In this document: positions 42,515 through 54,002 of the stretch, piece by piece | How the letters are laid out: each line of letters starts with the position of its first letter | How positions within the stretch are numbered: position 1 is the stretch's first letter | Assembly (NCBI RefSeq): GCF_901933205.1 | Contig: NC_044591.1 | Span: forward strand, 1,585,501 to 1,649,500 | Source: Camarhynchus parvulus | Lineage: Eukaryota; Chordata; Aves; Passeriformes; Thraupidae | Reading direction: 5' to 3' | Length of the DNA: 64,000 nucleotides | Translations under genes and position numbers: made by a program | Notes under the pieces: model-generated | Seen by the model: only the letters and a program-made list of their open reading frames with translations | Databases searched by the model: none | Told to the model about the DNA's origin: nothing

Positions 42515-43829
42515 GCTCTGCAGCAGGGCTGCAACACCTGGACTCCTGTCCCCAGGGGCTAAAGCCAGAGCCAGGGCTCCCAAACCAACCCTGCACTGAA
42601 GTAATGCAGGTCCATTGATGAAATATGAACTAGTGAGGTTTAATTTGCATAGAGCAGGAATAAAGCAGGCAACTTCTGAGCAGGGCAGCCAGATAAGTCA
42701 AGTGCCTGCAAATCCATTCCCTGATTCTTCAGCCCAGCTTGGAAGGTGTGGCACAAAGAGCAGGCGCTCAAAGCAAGCTGCATATTTCCTTCTAAAGCCT
42801 AAGAGAGGGAGGGAGGGCAAAACAACAGCACCAGAGAATACAAGGAAATTAATCTAGTGCTTGGTGCCAAGGCTCAGACCAGCACTCCAGGAAACACAGC
42901 ACCAGGTATTACCTAATGCAACTAAAGTCACTCTTAACAGAAGATAATTTTGGGCACTAAACAACAGAATAGAGGCTGCTTTCAGTTCCTCACTCAAAAC
43001 TTCACTGCATCAAAAGCACAGGAGAAGGACAGGGCTCCACTGCATCTGGCAATCCAGGGGAGAATTACAATGATTTAGCTGAGAAACAAGCAAAGCTCCT
43101 TCCTCAAATGATAAACCCTCTCAGATCAACCACCAGAGCTTGAAAACTTCCTCAATACCACATTTCCCCTTGTGCCCTACCAAGGAGGTCTCAAAAGCAA
43201 ATGTCCCATGTACCACACAAGGCAAGAGCTCCAACTGCCCAGGACAGCCTGTCTGCAACATCTGTTCCCATCCTGCTTTAGGATACAGGACTAAGAAGGG
43301 AATTTTAGCCACTGGGTCAGGTCCAGGACCCCTGAATTGATATTCAGCTCAAGTCACAAGAGTTTCTCACCCTCCCAGTGTTTCTATCACACCTTAACCA
43401 GGGTTCCACTACAGCACTCAGTCACTTCTCAGAGGAGCCCCTCAGTCACAGACTATTAAATAATTTAAGAAGGCAGCACACCAGAAATGAAGAAAAAGAT
43501 CAGTTTATACTCCAGTCTGAAGTGGCCACACCCCCACTGCACTGGTCTGAGCTCCTGATCTTCAAGTTAGAGAAGCTTTTTAATTACCACAACCTATCAG
43601 CAAACATAATTTGGGCTAAAGCCCAACTAGAGAGAGCAGGAAGCCTGAGAAAAGTTTGTGCTGGTCAGACATATTAATTACTCCTTCAGAGATGAAGCCT
43701 CTGCTGCAAGGAAATTCAAATTTGAAATCCCATGTTTTTAAGTGAGCTTTTTTTTGCCCTTATTCCTGGAAATGGCAAAGGCTTAGGAAGAAGTGAAGCA
43801 TACACAAGCTTTGGGCCTTTCTCCTTGCA

Positions 43830-44042
43830 TTAGGGAGAGACACAAAGATTTATTTGCTTGAGGCTTTTTAAACTCTTCAGGACTCCCAGCATGAATCAGT
43901 GGGAAAGCAGGAAATTTCATAATGCACTTTAAAAATCAGTTTATGAATCACTTTAGAAAGCGATTGACTAAAACATATTGATCAAAACAGAAGATCAGCA
44001 TCTTTTTTGAGCATCTTCTACTTCTGCAATCATCTCCTTCAC
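43830..44042 (-). other. Candidate cryptic terminal exon in CAPZB intron 1
   Basis: On the minus strand a good acceptor (AACCTTTCTTTCCAG, with a CATAAC branch-like motif just upstream) precedes 15 open codons, VKEMIAEVEDAQKRC, and a TGA ending at 43995. An AATAAA follows about 140 bases later (43854-43849). From exon 1 (ATG) it would read M + 15 residues and stop, in phase. I do not recognise the peptide. Fifteen codons, one acceptor and one AATAAA can easily coincide by chance. Confidence 0.2.
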
Positions 44043-44099
44043 CTGGAAAGAAAGGTTATGAAAGCACATTGGATCAAAGCAGGGTAAAGCACCAGGGCT

Positions 44100-44222
44100 G
44101 AGCATGGACAGGGCTCTGAGCAGCCTGCTCCAGGGAAGGTGTCCCTGCTCACAGAGGGGACTGGACCAGGATGACCCTTAAAGGTCCTTCCAACCCAAAC
44201 TACCCTGGGATTCCACAGCCCT
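44100..44222 (+). mobile_element. CR1 LINE 3' end
   Basis: 'AAGGTGTCCCTGCTCACAGA' and 'AAAGGTCCTTCCAACCCAAA' mark the last ~120 bp of a CR1. It sits just beside the candidate terminal exon at 43830-44042. Confidence 0.75.
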
Positions 44223-44504
44223 AAACTAGGTACAGGCACTTTTCAGAACCTCACATTTCTCCAGTAAAATTGCTCCCTTCAGCAGGCACTGAAAAGAGTT
44301 TTATTTTACCTTGAGGTGGGTCTGTCAGAGTGTAAACCAGCTCAAATTGCAGCAAAACACTTCTCCACAAGTTCACTTTGCAGGGTAAGGAGCTCCTTGG
44401 ATTTGACCAAACATCCCCACAAAGGGCAGGCACAAAGACAAACAGGGGCACTGGCACTGCCCATGCAGGCTACAGAAGCATCCTGAGCCTAAATTTGAAT
44501 TTTA

Positions 44505-44845
44505 AGGCTTTGGGATGACCTTACTGGGGCCTTCCAGGGCCTGAAGGAGCTGACAGGAAGGATGGTGACAGACTATGGACAAGGGCTGGAGGGACAGGAC
44601 ACAGGGAATGGCTTCCCACTGCCAGAGGGCAGGGATGGGTGGGAAGGAAGGAATTGTTCCCTGGGAGGGTGGGCAGGCCCTGGCACAGGCTGCCCAGAGC
44701 AGCTGGGGCTGCCCCTGGACTCCTGGAAGCCCAAGGTCCAGGTCCAGGTTGGATGGGGCCTGGAGCAGCCTGGGACAGTGGAAGGGATGGAATGGGATGG
44801 GCTTCAAGGTCCCTCTCAGATCAAACCATTCCACATTCTCTGATG
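44505..44845 (+). mobile_element. CR1 LINE 3' fragment
   Basis: From 'GGGATGACCTTACTGGGGCC' through 'GGCCCTGGCACAGGCTGCCC' to 'CCATTCCACATTCTCTGATG'. Second plus-strand CR1 within 400 bp. Confidence 0.88.
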
Positions 44846-45960
44846 CACCAATGGCAAACTGGACCAGCAGAGAGCACTGGGGAGTGCTGGATGATGATGA
44901 TGAGCACCCCGAGCTCCCCAGCCATCCTTCACCCAGGGAAGTCAAGGCGTGCATGGAAAGCAAAGCTGACAGCTGTGGAAACTGAGAAGGGCAGCATTGT
45001 CATTTTCCCAAAGAAAGTAATTTCTCAACTCAACTCCACTAATAAGGACTAAAAATAGTCACCCAAAAGAGCTGAGCTGCACTTTCATTCTGTTTCACTC
45101 CCAGATGTGAACTAGTCCCATATCAGCATATATATTTACCATATGAGGAAATCCTGTTTGAACAACTTCAGCTGCTGAATGCTTTCCCCTGCCCAGTAAA
45201 CCACAGATGAAGCATCACTGCAATGGCAGCATTGCCCCTCCCAGAGATATCCTCTGACTTGGTTCTTTTGGGCATTTGCTGTTTAAGATAACATTTAGCT
45301 AAGCTCACACACTTGGCTTGCCTAATACAACACAGACTCTACAAAAAGCTGAAGTTGGTGTTTCTCAAAGGCACGAGGTACAAAGGACTTGCTGTGGGTA
45401 CTGAAAACATCCCCACACCCCCACAGCACATGGTGGAGGTCCAAAAAGGACATGACCAGGTCACAGATGGGCTCTGATTCCAGACAAACAACTCCCAGCC
45501 TGAAAATCTGAGTGACCCTGAGCAGCACAGGAGGTGTGTGCTGGTGTCACTGTCACATCACACACCCTGGGCTGTGCTTCACTGCTCCTTATCTGCCTCA
45601 AATCCTAGATGGAGGATGCCCAGCCAGCACTACACTAGACAGCCTGAATTTATGGATCATTAAATCATAAATTTTGCTAAAATTGTCCTCCTTTCCTCAA
45701 GAGTTGCATAGCAGAAGAAATCCTTGCTAACATGATCAGGCCAGTTTACATAACCTGGAAATGAAGGGTTTTATTTTTACAAAGAGTAACTGGATTCCAT
45801 CCATTCATAACCCACAATTCCAGAAATCTCATCAGATCCACTCTCCCAAGTCCTGCTTTGCCCTGAACTGTGCATTCCATTTATTTTTAGCACAGGAGAC
45901 ACCATCCATCCATCCAGGCATTTTCAAGCTTCATGTGTTGCCCTGCCCTGTTTCCCTGAG

Positions 45961-46008
45961 CACCTGACTGAAATGTGGGCACAGCACCTGACTGAAATGT
46001 GGGCACAG
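45961..46008. repeat. 24-bp perfect tandem duplication
   Basis: Two identical copies beginning CACCTGACTGAAATGTGGGC, in CAPZB intron 1. Confidence 0.92.
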
Positions 46009-47352
46009 CTCTGAGCTCTCCAAGGAGACAAAGGTTCCCAGCTCTGCTCTGCACAGATGTTGGTAACCCTGAGGTACCAGGAAGGTGTTTCACCCATATC
46101 CTGCACCACACCAACTGCTCTCTGCAATGGAAGGGCCATTCCATCCTTCCAGTGCTCCACTTCTGGTCTCAGAGCACTAAAAGCAAAGATCCTGGAAGAA
46201 CCCAAAACACTGGGTTTGCACATGAGTTGAAACTGGAGGCTGCAGGTTCATCCCTGGAGTGCACTCAACATTGGAAACCACCACAACAGTGCTGGAAGTT
46301 CTGATCCAATTTCTCCTATTCCCAGTGGTCTCCACAACTAAACATGAAAAAACCAGAAAGCAGCAAAACCTGATAACACTCAGGAAATTTCCAAAGGATC
46401 TGTGCTGTACCTCCTCCAAACAGCTGGCACAGTTACAGCTAAACCCTGACTGGCTGTTTTTATATCCCCTTCAAAGAAGTTGGTACCACTGTTGTGACTT
46501 TCCAGGAAGCCTCCTTGTTTTCTTTGAGCTCTTTTCCTGTGACAATTTTTGCAGTGGCATAAGTTAGGAGAGTTTGCTGGAATCCCAGTTTGAGATTCCA
46601 AGGCAGGTCTTGCACACACAGATGTCAGTGTGTTAAAATCAGGCCCACAGCTGGAATGAGATGCTCTGTGCTGCCAGGACTCAGGTGCAGCACCTGCTCT
46701 TGTTTGAACCAACAAGGAACAGAACTTTGATCATAACTGTTCCTCACCTTTCACCTGACATTAAAATCTTTATCCTGCATGACACAGGTGGCTCCAGCTC
46801 CAGAGGAAGAACATAAGGCATTGCCTCTGAAATTCCTATGGATGAAGGCAAGAAGTAAAGGATTACACTGGCGTGGTTAAACGGCCTTCACACTGCTGTA
46901 GAGCCAGGCTGTTGTTCTTTTGCGAGCTAAACACATTTGAACATTGTTGAATTGCCATGCTGGAAAACCTGACTCACAAATCCCCAAGAGCATGAAGTGA
47001 TGTGATTCCCTCCGAGTGACTCCGTGCCTGAGGAGGCTCGGGAAAAGCCCCTGTGCACAAGGCAGGGAGCAGAGCAGGGCCCGGGCCAGCTGCCGGAGGC
47101 TGCTCCCTCTGCACAGCACCAAAGGGAATCGAGAGGGCTCGTGCCCTGGGCTAATCCGTTCGGGAAACACAGCGAGACTGATCACTGCACACGGCTGAGG
47201 AAACTGGAGTTTCCCCGTGGGAAAGGAAAGTTCCCAGCCCTGTGGAGGAGCAGCACCCAGGGCTGCAGCCCCCTGCTCTCCCGCATTTCGCAGCTCCAGG
47301 CGAGCCCAGCACACGCAGGCCAGGGGCAGCTCCAGGCGGGGCAGACAGCCCT

Positions 47353-47562
47353 GGCTCGGGCACGGGAACCACGGCCCCGGCGGGGGACACAGCCCGGCTC
47401 GGGCACGGGAACCACGGCCCCGGCGGGGGACACAGCCCGGGCTCGGGCACGGGAACCACGGCCCCGGCGGGGGACACAGCCCGGGCTCGGGCACGGGAAC
47501 CACGGCCCCGGCGGGGACACAGCCCGGGCTCGGGCACGGGAACCACGGCCACGGGCCCGGCG
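47353..47562. repeat. GC-rich minisatellite, five 43-44-bp units
   Basis: Units start at 47353, 47396, 47440, 47484 and 47527 with GGCTCGGGCACGGGAACCAC and continue CGGCCCCGGCGGGGGACACA. The last is partial and diverged. It lies about 400-600 bp inside CAPZB intron 1, within the CpG island. Each unit has several G runs. Confidence 0.92.
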
Positions 47563-47963
47563 CTCCCAGCGCCCCGGGCGGCACCGTTCTCCGCGAAAGC
47601 GGAAGCATTGCCCGTGTAACTCTACATCCTTCCCCCTGGAAGCACCGCCCGGTACCGGGACCGGACATCTGGCAGTGACCGGGCAGCGGAGCCCCGGGCG
47701 AGCCCCCCGCCTCCGGGCCCTGCGGAGCTCCGGGCAGAGCCTCCACCAGCCCCAGCGCCCCCCCGGCAGCGCCCTCAGGCCGGGCCAGCCCTCCCTGCAT
47801 CCCAGCGGCATCGCCTGGGCCGTCCCTCCCTCCGTCCCCGCCGCCCGGCGGAGGCCGGGCGAGGCCCCCCGGTGCGAGGGGGCGGTGTGGGCGCGGGGCC
47901 CGGCGCGGGGGGCGGTGCGGAAGGGCGGGGCCGCGGCTGCGGGCGCGGGGCCGGCCCGCTCAC

Positions 47964-47966
47964 CAT
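47964..47966 (-). CDS. CAPZB: CAPZB coding exon 1 (start codon only)
   Basis: The coding part of exon 1 is only the ATG, followed directly by the donor GTGAGC at 47963-47958. Exon 2 begins with AGT (Ser2), so M|SDQQ is restored by splicing. The context before the ATG (CCAGCCGACATGG) is acceptable for initiation. The 5' untranslated part should extend rightward to roughly 48.0-48.06 kb, judged from GC and CCAAT boxes upstream; the exact cap site cannot be read from sequence. This start was chosen because it sits in a CpG island, has a strong donor and gives the right phase. Confidence 0.93.
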
Positions 47967-48420
47967 GTCGGCTGGGCGGGTGCGCGGGGCGGTAGAACGG
48001 CGGCGCCTCCCGGTCCGTCCCTGTCGCTTCGACGCCGCGGCCCGTCCGCTTCCGCCGCCGCCCGGCAGTGAACATCCGGGTCAGCTGCACCGGCCCCGCC
48101 CCCGCACCGCTCCCCGCCAATCAGCGCGCGGCTCGCCGGCTATCGCCAAGTATGGATGCGCGGCGGCGGGGCGGGAGGGCGGGGCGGAGCGAACCACGCC
48201 ACCGGCGCGGGGGGGACACGGCGCACGGCGGCACCAACTGCAGCGCGGGGGTGAGCGCGGCGGCCAATCAGAGCCCGGGGGCGGGCCCGGGGGCGGGGCC
48301 TGAGGGGGGCGCGCCCGCAGCTCGGGCCCGGCCCTCAGTCAGTCCCGGAGCGTCTGCGCGGGAAGATCGCTGCCTTAAACGCCCTTGTTGAAGTTTAAAC
48401 GAAAGGCAGCACAAGGCAGG
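47967..48420 (-). promoter_or_regulatory. CAPZB: CAPZB promoter and CpG island core
   Basis: Very CpG-dense sequence; the island as a whole spans about 47.0-48.4 kb. Two CCAAT boxes (48117-48121 and 48264-48268, both followed by CA on the plus strand) and GC boxes (CCCCGCCCC at 48094-48102, GGGCGGGGC at 48291-48299) are visible, with no convincing TATA box. With a CCAAT box at 48117, a start site around 48.02-48.06 kb would be typical. This is the architecture of a broad housekeeping promoter. Start site and direction of any divergent transcript are inference. Confidence 0.8.
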
Positions 48421-48590
48421 TGGGTTGCACGACAAACGCCGCCCAGAAGAGGTAACGAGTAGCAAACTCGTAACCCTAAAGCTGCGTTTTATACAGGTAA
48501 ACTGCACTTTACACATGCCTGTAATGCATCTGCCAGGTCTGAAGTGATGTGGAAGAACAAGCAGCCTCCAGCTGCTTAAGGCCAGGGGTA

Positions 48591-48663
48591 ATTATTAATT
48601 ATTTCAAAAAGGAAATGATAAATTATTTTAAAAGGAGTTATTAATTATTTCTAAAAGGAAGTG
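48591..48663. repeat. AT-rich short tandem repeat, three imperfect units
   Basis: Three ~24-bp units of the form ATTAATTATTTCAAAAAGGA, about 200 bp outside the CAPZB CpG island. Confidence 0.8.
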
Positions 48664-48751
48664 TTCAGTGTGGGCTGGGAGGTGCCTGCTGGAAACCGGG
48701 CAGCTGCTGACACAGGTGGACACCTCAGGCAGTTGTACCAGGGATAACGGG

Positions 48752-48850
48752 ATCTCAGATTTGTCAGGGCTGGAAGGGACCTCAGGGGACACCTAATCCA
48801 AACCCCCGCCAAGGCAGAGTCCCCTGGAGGTGACCTGAAGCAGGATCTCC
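48752..48850 (-). mobile_element. Decayed CR1 remnant
   Basis: 'GGCTGGAAGGGACCTCAGGG' followed by 'AATCCAAACCCCCGCCAAGG' is the reverse complement of a CR1 3' end. About 100 bp, a few hundred bases outside the CAPZB island. Confidence 0.65.
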
Positions 48851-49252
48851 AAAATCAGGGTATATGTATTAATAAAACATTTCTATTTTGCTCAGACTGT
48901 CCCAAAATAAAGCATTTTTTCCTATTACTGGAGTAATTCCCACTACAGTGATTTCAGGTAAGACATCCCAATTGCAGACTCCTGACCTGGCCTCAATATG
49001 GGAATCTCAGAGCAACACCAGACAATGATCCCAGGAAAATGTTAGGATTCAATAAGCACCAACAGCTTCCTCTGCAGCTTCTTTTGGAACAGGTCAGGCC
49101 GTGTTTAACCCCAGTTTTATTGCCAGAACCCCAAAAAAACCCCAGTGGGACTCTCTGTGCTGCAGATGGGCCCTGGGGAGCCAAAATCCCTTCCCTGGGT
49201 TTGCTGTAGGAGCTGGGTATGCCAACACGGGGTGAAAAAATGGCTTTTTGTG

Positions 49253-49810
49253 GATGTCACAGACAGGGCAGTCACACAGCGCTGTCCCTTGGATGTCACA
49301 GACAGGGCATTCACACAGCGCTGTCCCTTGGGTGTCACAGACAGGGCAGTCACACAGGGCTGTCCCTTGGGTGTCAAACACTGGGGTGTCACACAGGGCT
49401 GTCCCTTGGGTGTCAAACACTGGGGTGTCACACAGGGCTGTCCCTTGGGTGTCACAGACAGGACAGTCACACAGGGCTGTCCCTTGGCTGTCACAGACAG
49501 GGCAGTCACACAGGGCTGTCCCCTGGGTGTCACAGACACAGCAGTCACACAGGGCTGTCCCTTGGGTGTCACAGACACAGCAGTCACACAGGGCTGTCCC
49601 CTGGGTGTCACAGACACAGCAGTCACACAGGGCTGTCCCTTGGGTGTCACAGACAGGACAGTCACACAGGGCTGTCCCTTGGGTGTCACAGACACGGCAG
49701 TCACACAGGGCTGTCCCTTGGGTGTCACAGACAGGGCAGTCACACAGGGCTGTCCCTTGGGTGTCACAGACAGGCAGTCACACAGGGCTGTCCCCTGGGT
49801 GTCACAGACA
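49253..49810. repeat. 39-bp minisatellite, about 14 units
   Basis: Unit GTGTCACAGACAGGGCAGTC then ACACAGGGCTGTCCCTTGG, 39 bp, repeated about 14.3 times. Two neighbouring units carry a TCAAACACTGGGGTGTC variant and the second last unit has a 1-base deletion. Because 39 is a multiple of three, all frames that lack a stop in one unit stay open over the whole array. Confidence 0.95.
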
Positions 49811-52800
49811 GCCCCCGTTTCCAGGGAAGTGCACAGCTTGGCCCTGGGTCGGGTTACAAAGGCAGAGACGGGACTGCAGCACACGGATTTGCACCACAAT
49901 GGAGCCCATGCAGACAGAACAGCTCTCAGTGGTGGCAGGAACAAAACGAGCCCGGAAGGGTGGAGAGAAAACAGTAGAACGATGTCAGGAAAAACAGGAG
50001 CTGTATTACTGCACAGAAACACAAAACCACATCAAACTCCATCCAGAGCCAGAACCAAACAAACCCAAAGGTGGGAAATTATCCTTCCACATCTGGGAGA
50101 GCAGCCCCATGACCTCAGAAGGCTCAAGAGAGTCCAAATTCAGTTCTTTGCCACTGCTCCTCAGCCTAACCTCCTTCACTCTGCTTTGTAAGATGGAGCA
50201 ATCCCAAATGGCTCCTATTTTGCAGCTCCCAGATCCTCCTCCAGTCTTGCATTCCCTCTGAGCTGCCTCCCAGCAGTAATTAAGAAAAGCAAACCTGTTC
50301 ATTACAGGCCAAATTATTCATTCTTTTTCCAGGGATCCACACATCTAATGTTCCTCAGGGCTGGGAGGCCAGAACTGATAAATTTGAAAATGCTTGTTCT
50401 AAAATTCTCTCTTTCTGTCACAAAGTTCATGCAAAGTACTCAATGACAACTCTACTTGTAGCAGCTTTCAGTTTTGAACAGAAACAGCTCCTAGCTGCTT
50501 GCTGGAGCAGCACAGCAATAGCAGAATTAGGCAACCCAGTATATTTCAAACAATTTGAGCTCTAAAGGAATGTCAGGGCCAAGAGGATGTTTTTCTTAGT
50601 GGAAGAAATACAAGCATCCTGGATTTTGTTCTCCTGCTAATAGGTATAAACAGCTGCTTTTTGTTTTCCCAAAAATATTTGCATTAAGAAGATCTGCAGA
50701 TTCATTTTGAAATTGATGTCACATCTTTTTTCAAATGAGGACCAGCTGTTTGCTTTGCTTGTTTATAGCAGGCCATGTTTCAGGGATTTTTTGTTGTTTG
50801 TTTATTAAGATGTAGGAGCAGAGTGCTACAGTTTGGTGTGGGGAGTGGATCCCAGCAGGCAGAAGGTCCATGACTGTCACCACCATCCCACCTTCTGTTG
50901 GGATTTGAGGGGGGTTGACACCAAATTCAGGGATATTCCATAATCCAGGTGCTGTGAGGTGGGTTCCCTGTTCCCATGCCCCAGGCATGTCCCAGACCTA
51001 CAGGAAAGAGCTCTCCAAAGGGCTCCTGGCAGACATTGCCCCTCTCTAAAAGGAGGGTCTATAAACAAAGGAAGCAAACAATGATGTCAGTTGACATCTT
51101 AACGGCCCCACAACATCAGATTCATGTGCAATTAATAACAAGGCTTTTGATCCTGCAATCAGCAGCTCTAAAATCCATGTGCTTTCCCTGTACATGTGAT
51201 TACATTCGAGGAAGCAAAAGGATAAACACTTATTAGCATTACAAAGTACTTTTCACATTCAGCCAGAACTTCCTGAAGCATTTGTGGTCCAGCACGATGC
51301 GGTTTTTATTTTATCCTCCTGCATGTGTGGTGAAATGCTATTTATTTTGTTTATTCCAGCATTTATCCAGGACCAAGGGTGATTGTGAGAACATGCTGAG
51401 GAACAAGGTCTGAGAGAAAACCTTCATGCTTCACTGAATAGTCATTTTTTGCAATACAGAAAGAAACATCTTGATTTTTTTTTTTGGTCATATTACCCAT
51501 TTTCTTTTATGGCACTTGAAGATATGTAAACTTTTATTAGGAGTTCTCATAAATTGAATTTATTGCTGCAAGACTCTTCCAGCAATGGTAAAGTTTAGCT
51601 TGCTGGGTTTTATTAGTCAGAGTCAGTAAAACAGCAGCATCACTTGGTTTGAGGCTGAAAACCAAGTGTTTCTTGGAAACTAATATAGGAAAAAGGTACC
51701 TACAACACTACCCAATGTCTTGGAATTCTATGGTCAAGCCACAGATAGTTCTCACTATGGAGATCTTTGTACACAGTGTCAAAATAGCACACAAACAATA
51801 AAAAAGTCCCCCATCCTGAATCCAAAGCAGCTTTGCTGAGTGTATTCTTGGAATTTAAAAGTTTTTAGAGTTTCCCCATTTCCTGCATGAACTGATGAGT
51901 AACTCCAAATACCAGGTTTAATGAAAAACAACATATCACCCATTTAGTGTGAGGTTTGAGGCATTCCTCTCCCTGCACTAAGAATGTTGAACCAGACTTT
52001 TTTGCACTCCACCAGCACCCAAGCAGATCTGCTCCTTTGGTTAATGGAAAGGATAAACCCAGCAGCACCCAAGGGGTCCATACCCTGCAGGACTGCTGGG
52101 AACCCTCTGTTCCAGCACATCCCCCTTAGCTGCAGATCTCAGGACACTGTTCATTCCTCTTCCTGCAGCTGCTCCTTTAACTTTGTATTTTCAGCTCAGA
52201 AAACTTGAGACAAAGTCTTTAGCCTAAGCAAAGAGAGCATTGAGGGCATTCTTGTCAAACTTGGTCATTAACTAGCAATAATGTCTGTGGCTTTTCATTA
52301 AAAAAGAATCAAGGGGAAGCTGATTAAATACAGCAGAAAGAAACAAAACTTTCCATTCCCTTACTTTTTCCTTGACACGTTGCACTTCATTTGAAGCCTG
52401 CTAATATACCAGCCAAAAGAATTGTAAGGGCCTGCCTGGATTCTTTCTTAATACAATGGTCACGGTTCAGTAGTTAGAATCTGTATGGAATTAGCCAGAG
52501 ACATGGACGAATGGAAAAACATACTACAAGGCTAAAAACCAGCACTTGTTCATGGGCTGATTCATTAGAAAACCTCATCAATACAGCACAAGTTTCCTCT
52601 TTCTACTATTCTAAAAAAGATCACAAAATAGTACAGAAGATAAAGACAAAATGTCAGAGCACTGCTTTTGCCTGGAATTTCAGAGCTGGCAAAAACTCAG
52701 GTCAGTGTTTCCATTCAAGTGCTCTCCTGCTGAGCTTTTTGGGGCAAACCTCATGTTCACAGCAAAAGCAGCCTGGAGCAGAATTAGCACAAGGAGCTGT

Positions 52801-52966
52801 GCCACATCTTGTCCCATTTCTCCAAGTTCTGCTTCAACCAGTCACACCTGACAGCTGGAAGCAGCAGCAGCACACACAATCCAAGCAGAGTGGTGTAGAA
52901 ATGCAGCAGCAGCAGCACTGACCGTGCTCATGAACGTGGATGTGGTCCCCATGCAAAGCCTGATTC

Positions 52967-54002
52967 TGTGACCGTGTCACAGGGGTCCGAAGATGAGGGA
53001 CAAGATGAGGATCTGACTCCGTGTTTTAGAAGGCTTAATTTATTATTTTATGATATATATTAAAACTATACTAAAAGAATAGAAGAAAGGATTTCATCAG
53101 AAGGCTGGCTAAGAATAGAAAAGGAAGGAATGATAACAAAGGCTTGCGTCTCGGACAGAGAGTCTGAGCCAGCTGACTGTGATTGGCCATTAATTAGAAA
53201 CAACCACATGAGACCAATCACAGATGCACCTGTTGCATTCCACAGCAGCAGATAACCATTGTTCACATTTTGTTCCTGAGGCCTCTCAGCTTCTCAGTGT
53301 TGGGGAAGATGAAACAGGAAAGCCTTATAAATATGATTGTCTGGCAAAAGATTTTGAGAATACAGAAACTATAAGCGAGATTGAAATTAAAGCAAGCTTT
53401 GAGATACCTCAGTTACTGAACAACAAAAAAACAATAGTGTAGCCAGCTGAAGGTAATCCCCATTTGATGAAACAAGACCCTCTGCTTGCAAGCAAGTCCA
53501 AGGGTCCGAGCAGACCCTGCCAGCTTGGCAGAAGGGGCCCAAAGAGGAGTTTTTAGGGTTTAAAATGTAGCACAGTATGGTAATGTAGTGATTCTTATAA
53601 GCTGTACAGAAATGCTATAAGATTTGTATATTGTACTAAATTAGTTTGTGAGAATCAGAATATTCAACACAAAAGATAATTTATTGTATTGTAACAGAAC
53701 TTTGCTCCCTTGCCTCTTACCGCGTTTATTCTCTTACCCGTTTTACTCTCTTATGCTTTTGCTCTCTTGCCGCTCTTACTCTCTCATTGTCTCTCCCCCT
53801 CTCTTCTCTCAGCCTGCTCTGAGCTGTGCTGGCAGCTCCCAGCAGGGCCCTGCACTTGGCCCTTTGCAATAAACCCCAAGTTCCTGACCTGGCTGCAGAG
53901 ATCTCTCGTTTCCATCCATCCCCACTGTCCTACCCCCGACGCTCCTACACTCACGAGGAAAAATCCTAAAGAAAGGATTTTTCATAAAAGATGTCTGTGA
54001 CA
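52967..54002 (-). mobile_element. Solo LTR of the same family, split by another LTR
   Basis: Two halves, 52967-53297 and 53950-54002, together match the intact LTR at 21180-21567 from end to end in the same orientation. The break falls inside the 'CAGCTTCTCAGGAG' block. The outer target duplication is not clean (TGATTC left, TGAGGG right). Confidence 0.88.
53298..53949 (+). mobile_element. Solo LTR of a second ERV family, nested insertion
   Basis: 652 bp, starting TGTTGGGGAAGATG and ending GACGCTCCTACA, with AATAAA at 53868-53873 about 76 bp before its end. This places the polyadenylation signal on the plus strand. A pyrimidine-rich section (about 53706-53815) consists of degenerate CTCTTAC-like repeats. 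The insertion is flanked by CTCAG and CTCAC, a 5-bp target duplication with one later substitution. No internal retroviral genes are present. Confidence 0.82.

Noticed and set aside
41936..42618. Overlapping open frames of 140-215 codons on both strands
   Set aside because: They arise from the composite minisatellite at 42108-42514 and translate into simple repeats.
47024..48120. Open frames of more than 300 codons on both strands at the CAPZB island
   Set aside because: GC-rich DNA and a 43-44-bp minisatellite have few stops. The frames run across the CAPZB promoter and start codon and show only low-complexity Pro/Arg/Gly/Ala text.
49145..50191. Plus-strand open frame of 348 codons with a 13-residue repeat (VTDRAVTQGCPLG)
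   Set aside because: It covers the 39-bp minisatellite. The period is a multiple of three, so several frames on both strands remain open (also 49117-50022 minus). No unique domain or splice context supports a gene.
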